Assembly (NCBI GenBank): GCA_023701205.1
Contig: JAMPXJ010000003.1
Location: 124,001-188,000, forward strand
Origin: Oligoflexia bacterium
GTDB lineage: Bacteria > Bdellovibrionota > UBA1018
Direction: 5' to 3'
Length of the DNA stretch: 64,000 nucleotides
Positions 36,433 to 46,559 of the stretch are shown here, one piece after another. Under the pieces are notes generated by a model that saw nothing but the letters and a program-made list of their open reading frames with translations, made no database searches and was not told where the DNA came from. Positions within the stretch are counted from its first letter, which is position 1. Each line of letters starts with the position of its first letter. The position numbers and the translations under genes were made by a program.

Positions 36433-37089
36433 ATGCCGAGAAAAGATCTGATTCGAAGCAAGAATTTTCCGTACCACGTCACAGCTCGTGCAAATAATCG
36501 AGAGCCGTTTCCTTTGGATCTGGAAAAAATGTGGCGGATTTCAGCTTCCGAAAGCGGCCTGGTGACAGTGCTTTACGGGGCGAGAATCCATGCTTTTGTG
36601 ATGATGCCCAACCATTTTCACATGCTGGTGAGCACGCCGGACGAGGACCTGGGAGTAGTCATGAATTTCTTCATGAGCTCGGTGACCCGGATCGCGAATT
36701 CCGCAGCCGGGCGCTCCGGCCATATCTTCGGTGGGCCCTATTTTCGGACTTTGATTCAATCCTCGCTCTATTTCGCACACGCTTTGAAATACGTTTATCG
36801 AAATCCGGTTCGTGCTCAACTCTGCAATCGTGTCGAAGATTATGCATTCAGCACCCTGCATGGGCTCCTCGGGCAAAGTCATCTACCGTTCCCGGTTTTC
36901 ATGACGGAAACGCTGCTGGATGTGGGTCTTCCCTCAGAGGAGCCAGGATCATGGCTTGAGTGGCTCAATCGACCGTCTCCTGTTGAGGCGGATGAGTTCA
37001 TTAAGAAGGCGCTTAGAAAGAAATCCCTGGAAAAAATTCTGGATCGGCGTACACGACGGCCGCCGGATTGTTTGCAAACTCTATTTTGA
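36433..37089 (+). CDS. REP-associated tyrosine transposase (Y1/IS200-like)
   Basis: A 218-residue single-domain Y1 transposase. KNFPYHVTARANNREPF is the usual start, IHAFVMMPNHFHMLVSTP carries the HUH metal site (HFH), and LKYVYRNPVRAQL holds the catalytic Tyr region and the 'YVhxNPVRAgL' motif of RAYTs. The ATG at 36433 begins just before the domain; the frame is open upstream without conserved sequence. RAYTs are usually single-copy, domesticated enzymes linked to REP palindromes rather than mobile IS elements. Domain looks intact. Confidence 0.88.
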   Translation: MPRKDLIRSKNFPYHVTARANNREPFPLDLEKMWRISASESGLVTVLYGARIHAFVMMPNHFHMLVSTPDEDLGVVMNFFMSSVTRIANSAAGRSGHIFGGPYFRTLIQSSLYFAHALKYVYRNPVRAQLCNRVEDYAFSTLHGLLGQSHLPFPVFMTETLLDVGLPSEEPGSWLEWLNRPSPVEADEFIKKALRKKSLEKILDRRTRRPPDCLQTLF

Positions 37090-37125
37090 CGCGGATCTGA
37101 ACCAAAAGGTGGGCCCGACTAAAAG

Positions 37126-37201
37126 TGGTGGCTTGGGACGGAATCGAACCGCCGACACTCGCATTTTCAATGCGATGCTCTACCAACTGAGCTACCAAGC
37201 C
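37126..37201 (-). tRNA. tRNA-Phe (anticodon GAA)
   Basis: The minus strand gives a complete cloverleaf: acceptor GGCTTGG/CCAAGCC, D-arm GCTC...GAGC, anticodon stem TCGCA/TGCGA with loop TTGAAAA (anticodon GAA) and T-arm GGCGGTTCGATTCCGTC. The discriminator A is followed by an encoded CCA. It sits between the RAYT gene and the M28 lipoprotein gene. Confidence 0.97.
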
Positions 37202-37269
37202 ATCCAATTTTAAAGATCGAAAGATCACCCTGAAGTAAGCGATCTCGATCTAAAACGCAACCCAGAATC

Positions 37270-39660
37270 TCAGGATTCCTTCTTTCCGACCTTGGCCGGA
37301 AGCTTCAGAAGCTTTCCTTCGCGCTTCACCTCAAGCGTGATTTCCTGGTCGGGCTTGAGGCTCGAAAGGATCGTCATGAATCCTTCGAGGCTGTCGATTT
37401 TCCGGCTATCGATGGACATCAGGATGTCGCCCTCTTTGATCCCTGCCTTGTCCGCAGGGCTTCCGGGCCGGGTGCCGGCCAGGCGGATTCCGCCGCCTTC
37501 GACACCGCCGCCCGAGGGACCGTGCGGAGAGGAGAGGCTCGAGTAATCCGGAATCGTTCCCAGGTAAGCGCCGCTCTTCGCGCGCGCCTTGCCGAAGAGA
37601 TTCGTGTTCTCCGGTTTCGTGGCTTTCTGGTAGGTGAAGCGCACCTTCGGCGAAGCTGCCGCGAGCGCGATTCCCGCAACTGCTTGGGCGGTCTGAATGC
37701 CGCCGGTCGCGTTGATCTTCTCGGCCGTGTCGGACACCCTATGGTAATCGACGTGCGGGCCCGTGAAGAAATGCAGGACCGGCACCTTGGCGATGTAGAA
37801 GGCCATGTGATCGCTCGGGCCGTAGCCGTCGCCGCCGCCCGGGCAGTCGAGGGAGCGCCGGCCGCATTCATCGGCGACCAGCTTGCGGAGCTCCTTGGCG
37901 GAGTCCGTCCCGAAGACCGTGAGCTTGTTGTTTTCCATCCGTCCGACCATGTCGAGGTTGAGCATGGCCTTGGGTTGGATCTTCAGGGTCTTGAAGAGTT
38001 CGGTCAGACGCGAGGATCCCGCGATTCCCGTCTCCTCGCCCGTGAAGGCGGCAAAGATGAAGCAGGATTTCGCGTGAAGATCGTTCGAAGCGGTGATGAT
38101 CCGGGCTGCCTCCATCATCGCTGCGACTCCGGAGGCGTTGTCATCCGCGCCGGCATGCAGCCCTTTGCGGCTGGGTTCGAGCGAAATATCCGCGCCATGA
38201 CCCAGGTGATCCAGATGCGCCCCGATCACGATCGGCGAGGTCTTCCCGCAAGCGTCACCCCAAGACGCCACGATGTTGTTCGCGCGGCCGGTGATGCCCG
38301 TCTTGCTGTCGAGGCGGATTTCCACGGCTTGGCGGTAAAGCTCACCGCCTTTGGCATTGGCCCAAGCGCTGAAAAAGGGTTTCAGTCCGAGCGCGGCAAA
38401 TTGCCGCGCGACCAGCTCCTCGGACTTTTTTAGGCCCTCGGTGCCGATCCCGCGCCCTTCCATTTCCGGCGCGCTGAGCTTCTGAACGAGCGCCATGAAG
38501 CGATTCGCCGCGTTCGGATCCTCGGTCGTCAGCGGTGTCGGAGGGACTTCCACCCAGTCGGCGATGAAAACGTTGGTTTCGCGCGGAGCCTTGGCATTAC
38601 GGTTCGAGGAGAATGCGAAGCGTTTGCCGTCCGGCGAGAACATCGGAAAGCTTTCGAACGTGTTCGAGAACGTCACCCGCTCGAGATGGGTTCCATCGAT
38701 GTTGACCTTATAAAGGTCGAAATGACGGCCTCTCGGGTCGCGGGGGTTGGAAGAGAAAATGATCCTTTGCCCGTCCGGCGTGAAGATCGGGGCGAAGCTC
38801 GCGGTGCCCATCTGCGTGACCTGGCGGGCATGGGAGCCGTCGACGTTCGCGACCCAGATCTCGAGCTGGGAGGGCCGCACGAGGTGCTGTTTCAGAAGGG
38901 CCTTGTATTCCTCGGCCTCCTTGCCGGGCTTCGGCCGCGAGGCGCGCCAGACGATCTTCGAGCAGTCGGGCGAGAAAACGGCGCCGCCATCGTAACCCAG
39001 AAGATGGGTGACCCGCTTGACGTCGCGGATCGTGCTCATGTCGAGCTTGCCGACATAAAGGTCAAGGTCGCCGTCACGATCGCTCGTGAAAACGACGCTG
39101 CCGTCTTTGCAGACGACGGCTTCGGCGTTATAGGCGCGCGGCGCTCCGGGCTCCAGGGGGAGAACGTCGCTCCCGTCCGGCTTGGCGCTGTAGATCTGAT
39201 AAGTGTCGTAAATGGGCCAGACATATCCCTTGCTATGGTCAGGATGCGGGGGGCACTCGTCGCCGCCTTGGAAGGTGCTGGCATAAAGAATCCGCGAGTC
39301 ATCAGGGAAGTAAAAGGCGCAGGTCGTCCGGCCTTTTCCGCTGGATACGCGGTGAATCTCCGATCCGTCGGCTCGCATGCGATAAATCTGGTCGCACTGG
39401 GCGGGTTCGGGCTTCCTGTCCTTCGGGGCGAATCCCGGTCCCGTGTGCTGAAAGGAGAGCCACTCGCCGTCGAAAGACCAGTAAGCCTCGGCGTTCGTGC
39501 CGCCCGCGGTCAGCTGCCGGATATTTTTGAGGTATTTTTCTTCCGGAAAATGCAGCTTTGGATCGCCTTCAGGGAGCACGCCTGGCCCGGAGCAGCCGAA
39601 AATGGCCCCAAGAAGGGCAAAAGCAGCAATCGAAGCGGACTGGAAACGCGGGCTCGTCAT
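37270..39660 (-). CDS. Lipoprotein: PD40 beta-propeller, M28 aminopeptidase and PDZ fused
   Basis: A 796-residue lipoprotein with lipobox GAIFGC at about residues 18-23. Residues about 45-370 are TolB-like PD40 propeller blades (MRADGSEIHRV, FTPDGQRIIFSSN, FSPDGKRFAFSSN). Residues about 390-660 are an M28 zinc peptidase: IVIGAHLDHLGHG, GADDNASGVAAMMEAA, FAAFTGEETGIAGS and GYGPSDHMAFY. The C-terminal PDZ (about 705-790) has GSPADKAGIKEGDILMSIDS. It probably hydrolyses peptides or amino-terminal residues at the outer membrane or periplasm, with the propeller binding partners or substrate. All M28 metal-ligand motifs are present. Confidence 0.9.
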   Translation of the reverse strand: MTSPRFQSASIAAFALLGAIFGCSGPGVLPEGDPKLHFPEEKYLKNIRQLTAGGTNAEAYWSFDGEWLSFQHTGPGFAPKDRKPEPAQCDQIYRMRADGSEIHRVSSGKGRTTCAFYFPDDSRILYASTFQGGDECPPHPDHSKGYVWPIYDTYQIYSAKPDGSDVLPLEPGAPRAYNAEAVVCKDGSVVFTSDRDGDLDLYVGKLDMSTIRDVKRVTHLLGYDGGAVFSPDCSKIVWRASRPKPGKEAEEYKALLKQHLVRPSQLEIWVANVDGSHARQVTQMGTASFAPIFTPDGQRIIFSSNPRDPRGRHFDLYKVNIDGTHLERVTFSNTFESFPMFSPDGKRFAFSSNRNAKAPRETNVFIADWVEVPPTPLTTEDPNAANRFMALVQKLSAPEMEGRGIGTEGLKKSEELVARQFAALGLKPFFSAWANAKGGELYRQAVEIRLDSKTGITGRANNIVASWGDACGKTSPIVIGAHLDHLGHGADISLEPSRKGLHAGADDNASGVAAMMEAARIITASNDLHAKSCFIFAAFTGEETGIAGSSRLTELFKTLKIQPKAMLNLDMVGRMENNKLTVFGTDSAKELRKLVADECGRRSLDCPGGGDGYGPSDHMAFYIAKVPVLHFFTGPHVDYHRVSDTAEKINATGGIQTAQAVAGIALAAASPKVRFTYQKATKPENTNLFGKARAKSGAYLGTIPDYSSLSSPHGPSGGGVEGGGIRLAGTRPGSPADKAGIKEGDILMSIDSRKIDSLEGFMTILSSLKPDQEITLEVKREGKLLKLPAKVGKKES

Positions 39661-39808
39661 TTGAATCTCCTTGGCGAGGCTGAAATTTGGAGCCCGACCT
39701 TACCGACACAGACTGTCCAATGCAATAAGTCAGGGGTTGTTTTTCCCTTGAAATTTGGCGGGAGTGCGTCAAAAAAGCGGGTTTTTCTGGGAATTCTTAG
39801 AGCCCAAG

Positions 39809-39839
39809 TTGACAACTCACTTCGAGTGACCAATATACC
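39809..39839 (+). promoter_or_regulatory. groESL promoter candidate with embedded inverted repeat
   Basis: TTGACA at 39809-39814 and a TATACC at 39834-39839 (19-base spacer; AATATA gives 17) form a reasonable sigma-70-type promoter about 105 bases upstream of groES. Between them lies TCACT-TCG-AGTGA (39818-39830), an inverted repeat well placed for a repressor. It is not the CIRCE element (TTAGCACTC-N9-GAGTGCTAA). Confidence 0.5.
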
Positions 39840-39943
39840 TGAAGCAGTTATTCAACTTTGGCAACTTTGGGTGATATCGCCATACGCAATCGCCCTGCAA
39901 AGTTCATAATTACGCGTCTGCAATCAATTGGAGGTTGGAATTT

Positions 39944-40231
39944 ATGCAAGTTCGTCCGTTACATGACCGCGTTCTGGTCAAGCGTTTCAACGAGGAAGAG
40001 CGTAGCAAAGGCGGGATCATCATCCCCGACACGGCTAAAGAAAAGCCGGCTCAGGGCGAGATCATCGCCGTCGGCCAGGGCCGCGTCGCCGAAGACGGCA
40101 AGATCCGTCCTCTCGATGTGAAGAAGGGCGATCGCGTCCTTTTCGGCAAGTACGCCGGCACCGAGATCAAGATCGACGGCGAAGAATTCCTGATGATGCG
40201 CGAGGAAGACATCCTCGGCGTGCTCGCCTGA
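39944..40231 (+). CDS. groES: Co-chaperonin GroES
   Basis: A 95-residue Gro[35 protein letters not shown] with the mobile loop, then [33 protein letters not shown]. It caps the GroEL chamber. The ATG at 39944 follows GGAGGT with good spacing; an ATG nine bases earlier is less well placed. The gene is followed by groEL after 38 bases containing an AAGGAG site. A sigma-70-type promoter with an inverted repeat lies upstream. Confidence 0.98.
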   Translation: MQVRPLHDRVLVKRFNEEERSKGGIIIPDTAKEKPAQGEIIAVGQGRVAEDGKIRPLDVKKGDRVLFGKYAGTEIKIDGEEFLMMREEDILGVLA

Positions 40232-40236
40232 TTTGA

Positions 40237-41916
<1,680 letters not shown>

Positions 41917-41977
41917 TGCCAGCCTTTCCGGCGCTTTGAGCGCCCGAAGGCGGCTATCACCTCCGTGAAGTCAGAAA

Positions 41978-42008
41978 GGCCTCGAGCGGAGACGCTCGGG
42001 GCCTTTTT
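41978..42008 (+). terminator. Intrinsic terminator after groEL
   Basis: GGCCTCGAGCG pairs with CGCTCGGGGCC around a GAGA loop (41978-42003, one wobble pair), followed by TTTTT. This is a textbook Rho-independent terminator and separates groESL from hslO. Confidence 0.85.
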
Positions 42009-42063
42009 CATTTGGTGCGCCCGGAACTCGCTGACGGGAAAAAACTATGCTAGAGCGAAATCT

Positions 42064-42984
42064 ATGGAAAATTCTCATCCAGCCGGCCAGTCATTCCCCG
42101 GCATCGGCTTTACCAGCTCGCGTTGGGTGAAGTGCATCTCGGCGCAGGGAAATGTCAGGGGCGTGGCGATCCAGGCTACCGAGCTCATCCAGTCCATGGC
42201 TGATACTCATCAGATCCGATCCGATAGCGGGATGCGCTCGCTCGGCGAAGCCGTGATGGGCGCGCTGCTGATCGCCTCATATTGCAAGAACAAGGAGCGG
42301 GTGAACCTGAATATCCAGGGATCCGGAAATATCAGCCAGGCTCTCGTCGATGCGTATCCGGACGGTGTGGCCCGCGGCTACGTCATCGAGCGTGCCGAGC
42401 CGGTGAAAGGCGAAAACGAGGGGCCCTGGGGAGATGGTTATCTTTCAGTTCTCCGAACCAAGGATGGCCAGGCGGAGCCTTATATCGGAACGGTACCATT
42501 GATCACCGGCCATCTTGCCAAGGATCTCACTTTTTACTGGCTGCACAGCGAACAGGTGCCGTCTTCTGTCGGACTCGCGGTGAGTATCGAGCGGGGAAAA
42601 ATCAAGGCGGCAGGCGGGTTTCTCGTCCAGGCGATGCCCGGTGCCAGTAGCGAAGAGCTCAAGGCCATGGAGCAGCACATCAACGAGATCCACTCCGTGG
42701 CTGAGGAGGTCGCTCGCAATGGGGATCCGATGACACTCTTGTCGCAGATTTTCCAGGATACGACGTTTCTCGTCGTGGAGGAGCGCGCGTTGGAGTTCCG
42801 ATGCAACTGTTCGTGGGATCGCGTGAATCGAGCGCTGGCCTTGGTTGGAGTCGCGGAGCTCAGGGCGATGCTCCAGGAGGATAGCGCCGCCTCGGTTCAG
42901 TGCGATTTTTGCGGAAAAAAATACGAGGTCGATGCCGAGGGTCTCGAAAAGCTCATTCAGGCGCGTGGTGAGCCCGCGACATGA
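42064..42984 (+). CDS. hslO: Redox-activated chaperone Hsp33
   Basis: About 306 residues. The N-terminal domain has IQATELIQSMADTHQIRSDSGMRSLGEAVMGALLIASY and NLNIQGSGNISQALVDAYPDGVARGYV. The C-terminal zinc switch has FRCNCSW (CxC) and VQCDFCGKKYEV (CxxC). The four Cys bind zinc when reduced; oxidation activates the holdase. The ATG at 42064 is chosen because the domain begins soon after it; the frame upstream runs through the groEL terminator. Location beside groESL suits a stress role. Confidence 0.92.
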   Translation: MENSHPAGQSFPGIGFTSSRWVKCISAQGNVRGVAIQATELIQSMADTHQIRSDSGMRSLGEAVMGALLIASYCKNKERVNLNIQGSGNISQALVDAYPDGVARGYVIERAEPVKGENEGPWGDGYLSVLRTKDGQAEPYIGTVPLITGHLAKDLTFYWLHSEQVPSSVGLAVSIERGKIKAAGGFLVQAMPGASSEELKAMEQHINEIHSVAEEVARNGDPMTLLSQIFQDTTFLVVEERALEFRCNCSWDRVNRALALVGVAELRAMLQEDSAASVQCDFCGKKYEVDAEGLEKLIQARGEPAT

Positions 42985-42990
42985 CGGGAG

Positions 42991-43656
42991 TCAGAAGGTC
43001 ACGCCGGCGTTCAGGAAGAAGGACGTAAACGTCCCGCCCACCGACCGGGGACCATTCTGCGTGATCTTGGTCGTGCTGAAAACGTCGTGGAAAGTGAGCG
43101 AGGCGCCGAAGAAGAGCTTCCGTGTCAGCTCCAGGTGTACGCCGGGTCCGAGGTGCACGCCGAAGAGAACGGGGGCGATCGAGGTCAGGTTGGTGCCGTT
43201 GCTGGCGGTCTCCTGGTAAGACGGGCGGTAAAAGCCCATCCCGAAGATCGCGTAGGGAACGACCTTGTCATACCAGGCGAGATTCGTCCGAAGTCCGGCA
43301 AGAAGCGTCGTCATCGAGAAGGCGCCGTCTGAATGCTCCGAGTAACCCAGGCTCGCATCGAAGCCGAAAAGGTCGCTCACGCCATAGGTGTAGTGAAGTT
43401 GGGAGCCGATGTTATCGTTATAATTGCTGCTCAGGTCACCCATCAGGAAGATCTGCCCGACGTCCAGGGAGAGATTGTTCGATCCTGGGGTGAAAGGGGC
43501 CACCGCTCCGCGGTCCTCGTTAAGGACCGCTTTACGGCTCGGAGTGGTCTCATTGGCCCACGCAGGCTGCTGCTGCCAGCTTGAACTCGTCGCGGCGAGG
43601 GCCTGAGCGGAACTGATCATCAGGAGAGAGAGGGCGAGTGTTTTGACAGGGCTCAT
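42991..43656 (-). CDS. Outer-membrane beta-barrel protein
   Basis: About 221 residues with a signal peptide (VKTLALSLLMISSAQALAA). A barrel follows with alternating hydrophobic strands (NLSLDVGQIFLMGDL, LHYTYGVSDLFGFDASLGYSEH, VLFGVHLGPGVHLELTRKLFFGASLTFHDVF) and a C-terminal Phe (LNAGVTF) as used for BAM recognition. It resembles small OmpW/OmpA-like porins but I cannot assign a family. The ATG at 43656 has an AGGA site upstream. It converges on hslO with six bases between the stops. Confidence 0.75.
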   Translation of the reverse strand: MSPVKTLALSLLMISSAQALAATSSSWQQQPAWANETTPSRKAVLNEDRGAVAPFTPGSNNLSLDVGQIFLMGDLSSNYNDNIGSQLHYTYGVSDLFGFDASLGYSEHSDGAFSMTTLLAGLRTNLAWYDKVVPYAIFGMGFYRPSYQETASNGTNLTSIAPVLFGVHLGPGVHLELTRKLFFGASLTFHDVFSTTKITQNGPRSVGGTFTSFFLNAGVTF

Positions 43657-43738
43657 AGAGAGGTCCTTGCTCGACTCCTGATCGAATGCCGGATCCATCT
43701 GGCATCGTGGGCTCTGCCCAAGGGGTCTTGCTATTGGT

Positions 43739-43828
43739 AGATCCGAGACCTGCTCACGATGTAAGCGGCCTCGGATCTGACCTCTCTAGTCTAACGATGA
43801 ATTCTGATACGGGCAATCGGGTGCCCGT
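43739..43828. other. Two hairpins between phaR and the outer-membrane protein gene
   Basis: AGATCCGAG/CTCGGATCT (43739-43747 with 43770-43778) and ACGGGCA-ATCGGG-TGCCCGT (43809-43828) are both perfect stems. Read leftward they follow phaR, so one may end phaR transcription, but neither has a T-run. Otherwise nothing is seen in this gap. Confidence 0.4.
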
Positions 43829-43853
43829 CATTACTGACTGATGGAATCCGGTA

Positions 43854-44216
43854 TTACTGGTTCATCACGGCAGCGCGGTTCGCAGGAGCCGCGGCGGCAG
43901 CCGTATCCTGATCGAACCGAGCCAGCTCGGAGCTGATTTTGGCCTGAATGAAGCCAGAGAAGCTGCCGTCGCCGTGACGGATAATTTCCTTGAGGAGCTC
44001 AACAGAAGGCTGAGTCTTGGCTTTTTTCTCGCTCTCATAGAGCAGCTGGGTCAGGGTGGAAGCCGTAATGTCGTTCTTGGTCTTATTGTCGATCACGCGA
44101 AGATCTTCACCGCCTTTGATCATCTTGGCGATTTCGTCCAGCGTCACGTAGCTCGACTCATGGGTGTCATAGAGCTTCCGGTTCTGATAGCGCTTAATGA
44201 TTTTAACTTCCTTCAT
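43854..44216 (-). CDS. phaR: PHB/PHA accumulation regulator PhaR
   Basis: A 120-residue protein. The N-terminal 60 residues are the PHB_acc_N DNA-binding domain: IIKRYQNRKLYDTHESSYVTLDEIAKMI and LRVIDNKTKNDITASTLTQLLYESE. A helical middle and an Ala-rich tail follow. It is shorter than the usual 150-200-residue PhaR because the C-terminal part is reduced. In other bacteria PhaR represses phasin and its own gene and binds PHB granules. No PHA synthase or phasin gene is in this window. An inverted repeat just upstream could be its own operator. Confidence 0.9.
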   Translation of the reverse strand: MKEVKIIKRYQNRKLYDTHESSYVTLDEIAKMIKGGEDLRVIDNKTKNDITASTLTQLLYESEKKAKTQPSVELLKEIIRHGDGSFSGFIQAKISSELARFDQDTAAAAAPANRAAVMNQ

Positions 44217-44232
44217 GTTTCCCCCTGTTAAG

Positions 44233-44245
44233 TTGCGTACCGCAA
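44233..44245. promoter_or_regulatory. Candidate PhaR autoregulatory operator
   Basis: TTGCG-TAC-CGCAA is a perfect inverted repeat 17-29 bases upstream of the phaR start. PhaR proteins recognise TGC/GCA-type inverted repeats near their own promoters, so this is a plausible operator. Confidence 0.45.
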
Positions 44246-44639
44246 ATTAAGAGAACTAAGTAAATCGTTTGAATTTACCCTTTTTCCTACTTGTCGATCC
44301 CCTGACTTTTGACAGTCATGACGCTTCGAACTCACAAAACAGCTGAGCGGTGCCTGCCGCACCCCAATGAGGCTGGTCAGCTTAACTGTTTTCGCCACGA
44401 CGTGTCATGAATCTTCTCCAAGCCAAATAACAACCCGCCGCGCTAAAGTCAAGTGCCGCTCTGAGAGCCATATTTCGGATGGCTGCTCCGCGGCTAACGC
44501 ACCTAGTAAATCATGCGCTACTAATTAACGCAAGATGCCCACCAGATGCTGGTTTTGGGGCAATGCAGTTAACGTTCCAACCAGCTTTTCAGTTTTTTTC
44601 GAAAGATGTCGATCCATACCAGTAGGGGGACCATTCCCA
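44246..44639. other. Gene-free divergent region between phaR and the TPR lipoprotein
   Basis: Nearly 400 bases without a credible gene. It holds a TTGACA (44309-44314) without a clear -10, a GTCATGAC palindrome just after it, and a nested fold AGCTGA...TCAGCT enclosing GGTGC/GCACC (about 44341-44384) that could be a small structured RNA or leader. The frame of the TPR gene is open through the last 105 bases but has no conserved sequence. No tRNA or known RNA was recognised. Confidence 0.35.
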
Positions 44640-46523
44640 ATGGCTGGTTTGACTCAAAGCTTGAAACTGATTGGCGGACGGCTGGCGCTCATTTCCATGA
44701 TCGTGTTGTTTGCAAGCCGCCTGCTGGGCTGCTCCAGTGTCGCGACACGTGATACAGCTGGTGACCGGGAAGGCGCTCCCCGTGCGGAAAAGCAGGAAAC
44801 CGAGCTTACTGACGAGCAGAAGCTCGCTGAAGCACGCAAGAATACCGTCGTAGCGAAGCGCAATGCCGAAGCGACAGCGGAATACCATTTCAGTATGGCC
44901 CAGGCTTACGTAGCCGAGGGCAATCCCGACCGCGCGATCGAGGAATACAAGCTGACCTTGATGTTCGATCCCGAGTCGGCCCTGGTGTATGCGCGCCTCG
45001 CGGCGGAGTACGTGAAGAAGGGGATGCTTTCGGCGGCGATGGAAGCGTGCAAAGAAGCATTGCAGCGCGATGCGAACTACGTTGACGCGCGTCTGATGCT
45101 GGCCGGGATCTATTCGGCAACCCGGGACTCCCAGTCAGCGCTGGCCGAATACGAGCGCATCCTGAGAAAGAATCCCCGGCATGAGGAAGCGGCGGTGTAC
45201 AAGTCCCAGGTGCTCATCGAGGAGGGACGCGCGGACGAGGCAATCCAGGTTCTGCGGCAGTTCGTGAAGCGGAACTCGGAATCAGCGGTTGCGCTTTATT
45301 ACCTGGGGCGGGCAGAGCAGATGCGGGACCATTTCAAGGAGGCTATCCTGGCGTACCGGAAGGCGCTCGAGGTCCGCCCGTCGTTCACGCAGGCGGCACT
45401 GTCCATGGGGCTGCTTTACGAAGAGAAAGGGATGACCGCGCCGGCAATCAAGGCCTACCGCGAACTTTACGACACGACCCAGGACTCTTCGGCCGCCAAC
45501 CGGCTGGCCACGATCTACCTGAAAGAGGAGAAGTACCAGAAAGCGCTTCCCTACCTGGAGGCGATCGAAGCGAGCGATCCGGAAGACATGAATGTCCGCG
45601 TGAAGCTGGGCCTCGTGAGGATGGAGCTCAAGCAGTACGACAAGGCGATCGAGGTCTTCAAAGCCATCCTCGATAAGACTCCGGACTCGGATCGGGTTCA
45701 TTATTATCTGGGCAGCCTTTACGAAGAGCTCAAGCAGATGAACGAGGCTATCTCGGAGCTCAGGCAGATCAAGCCGACCTCGAAGCTCTATGCAGAGGCG
45801 GTACTGCACGTCGGTTACCTGATGAAGCAGGGCAAGCAGCTGGACAAAGCGAAGCACTACATCGCCGAGGCGATCTCGAAGTCGCCGGACATCGCCAGTT
45901 TCCATATTTTCCAGGCCAGCCTTGAGGAGGATTTCCGCAACTTCGAAGGAGCGATCGGCGTCCTGGAAAAGGCCGTGAAGAAGTTCCCGAAGGACGAGAA
46001 GATCCGTTACTACCTGGGCAGCCTCTATGACAGGCAGGGCAAGCAGGAAAAGGGGCTCGAGCAGATGGAATCCATCCTGACGCTGAATCCCGAAAACGTC
46101 GATGCGCTGAACTACATCGGATATACCTGGGCAACCAAGGGAGTACGTCTGAATGACGCAGAGAAGCTCTTGCGCAAGGCCCTGGGACTGCGACCGGACA
46201 ACGGCTATGTGCAGGACAGCTGGGGCTGGTACCTCTTCGTGAGGGGCCGGGTGAACGAGGCCGTCGTCGAACTGGAGAAGGCAGCCAAGCTCAAGCCCAA
46301 CGAGGCTACGATCCTCGAGCATCTCGGAGATGCCTATCTGAAGTCCAATCTGCGCGAGAAGGCGCTGATGCAGTACAAGGATGCCGCGAGATACGCCGAA
46401 GACGAAGACGTGCGCCGCAAGATCGAGCAGAAGGCCAAGAGCCTCGCCGAGGAGATGACGGCCCGAGGCGACAAGGCGCCCGGCGCACCCGCCCGGGTGC
46501 CGGCCAGCTCAGGAAGTCCTTGA
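44640..46523 (+). CDS. TPR-repeat lipoprotein
   Basis: About 627 residues from the ATG at 44640. A lipoprotein signal (LALISMIVLFASRLLGCSS, lipobox LLGC) is followed by a charged linker and at least twelve tetratricopeptide repeats from about residue 75 to 600, e.g. AYVAEGNPDRAIEEYKLTLMFDPES and YNY-type units such as ALNYIGYTWATKGVRLNDAEKLLRKALGLRPD. It is tethered to a membrane, probably the outer one, and serves as a protein-binding scaffold. The next gene encodes a LolB-like lipoprotein, a pairing that suggests envelope assembly. Confidence 0.85.
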   Translation: MAGLTQSLKLIGGRLALISMIVLFASRLLGCSSVATRDTAGDREGAPRAEKQETELTDEQKLAEARKNTVVAKRNAEATAEYHFSMAQAYVAEGNPDRAIEEYKLTLMFDPESALVYARLAAEYVKKGMLSAAMEACKEALQRDANYVDARLMLAGIYSATRDSQSALAEYERILRKNPRHEEAAVYKSQVLIEEGRADEAIQVLRQFVKRNSESAVALYYLGRAEQMRDHFKEAILAYRKALEVRPSFTQAALSMGLLYEEKGMTAPAIKAYRELYDTTQDSSAANRLATIYLKEEKYQKALPYLEAIEASDPEDMNVRVKLGLVRMELKQYDKAIEVFKAILDKTPDSDRVHYYLGSLYEELKQMNEAISELRQIKPTSKLYAEAVLHVGYLMKQGKQLDKAKHYIAEAISKSPDIASFHIFQASLEEDFRNFEGAIGVLEKAVKKFPKDEKIRYYLGSLYDRQGKQEKGLEQMESILTLNPENVDALNYIGYTWATKGVRLNDAEKLLRKALGLRPDNGYVQDSWGWYLFVRGRVNEAVVELEKAAKLKPNEATILEHLGDAYLKSNLREKALMQYKDAARYAEDEDVRRKIEQKAKSLAEEMTARGDKAPGAPARVPASSGSP

Positions 46524-46559
46524 TCTCGGGCGCCGCCCCGGAGGACACTGGCGCTGCCT

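Noticed and set aside
39661..39943. CIRCE element before groES
   Set aside because: No TTAGCACTC-N9-GAGTGCTAA; only a shorter TCACT-TCG-AGTGA inverted repeat.
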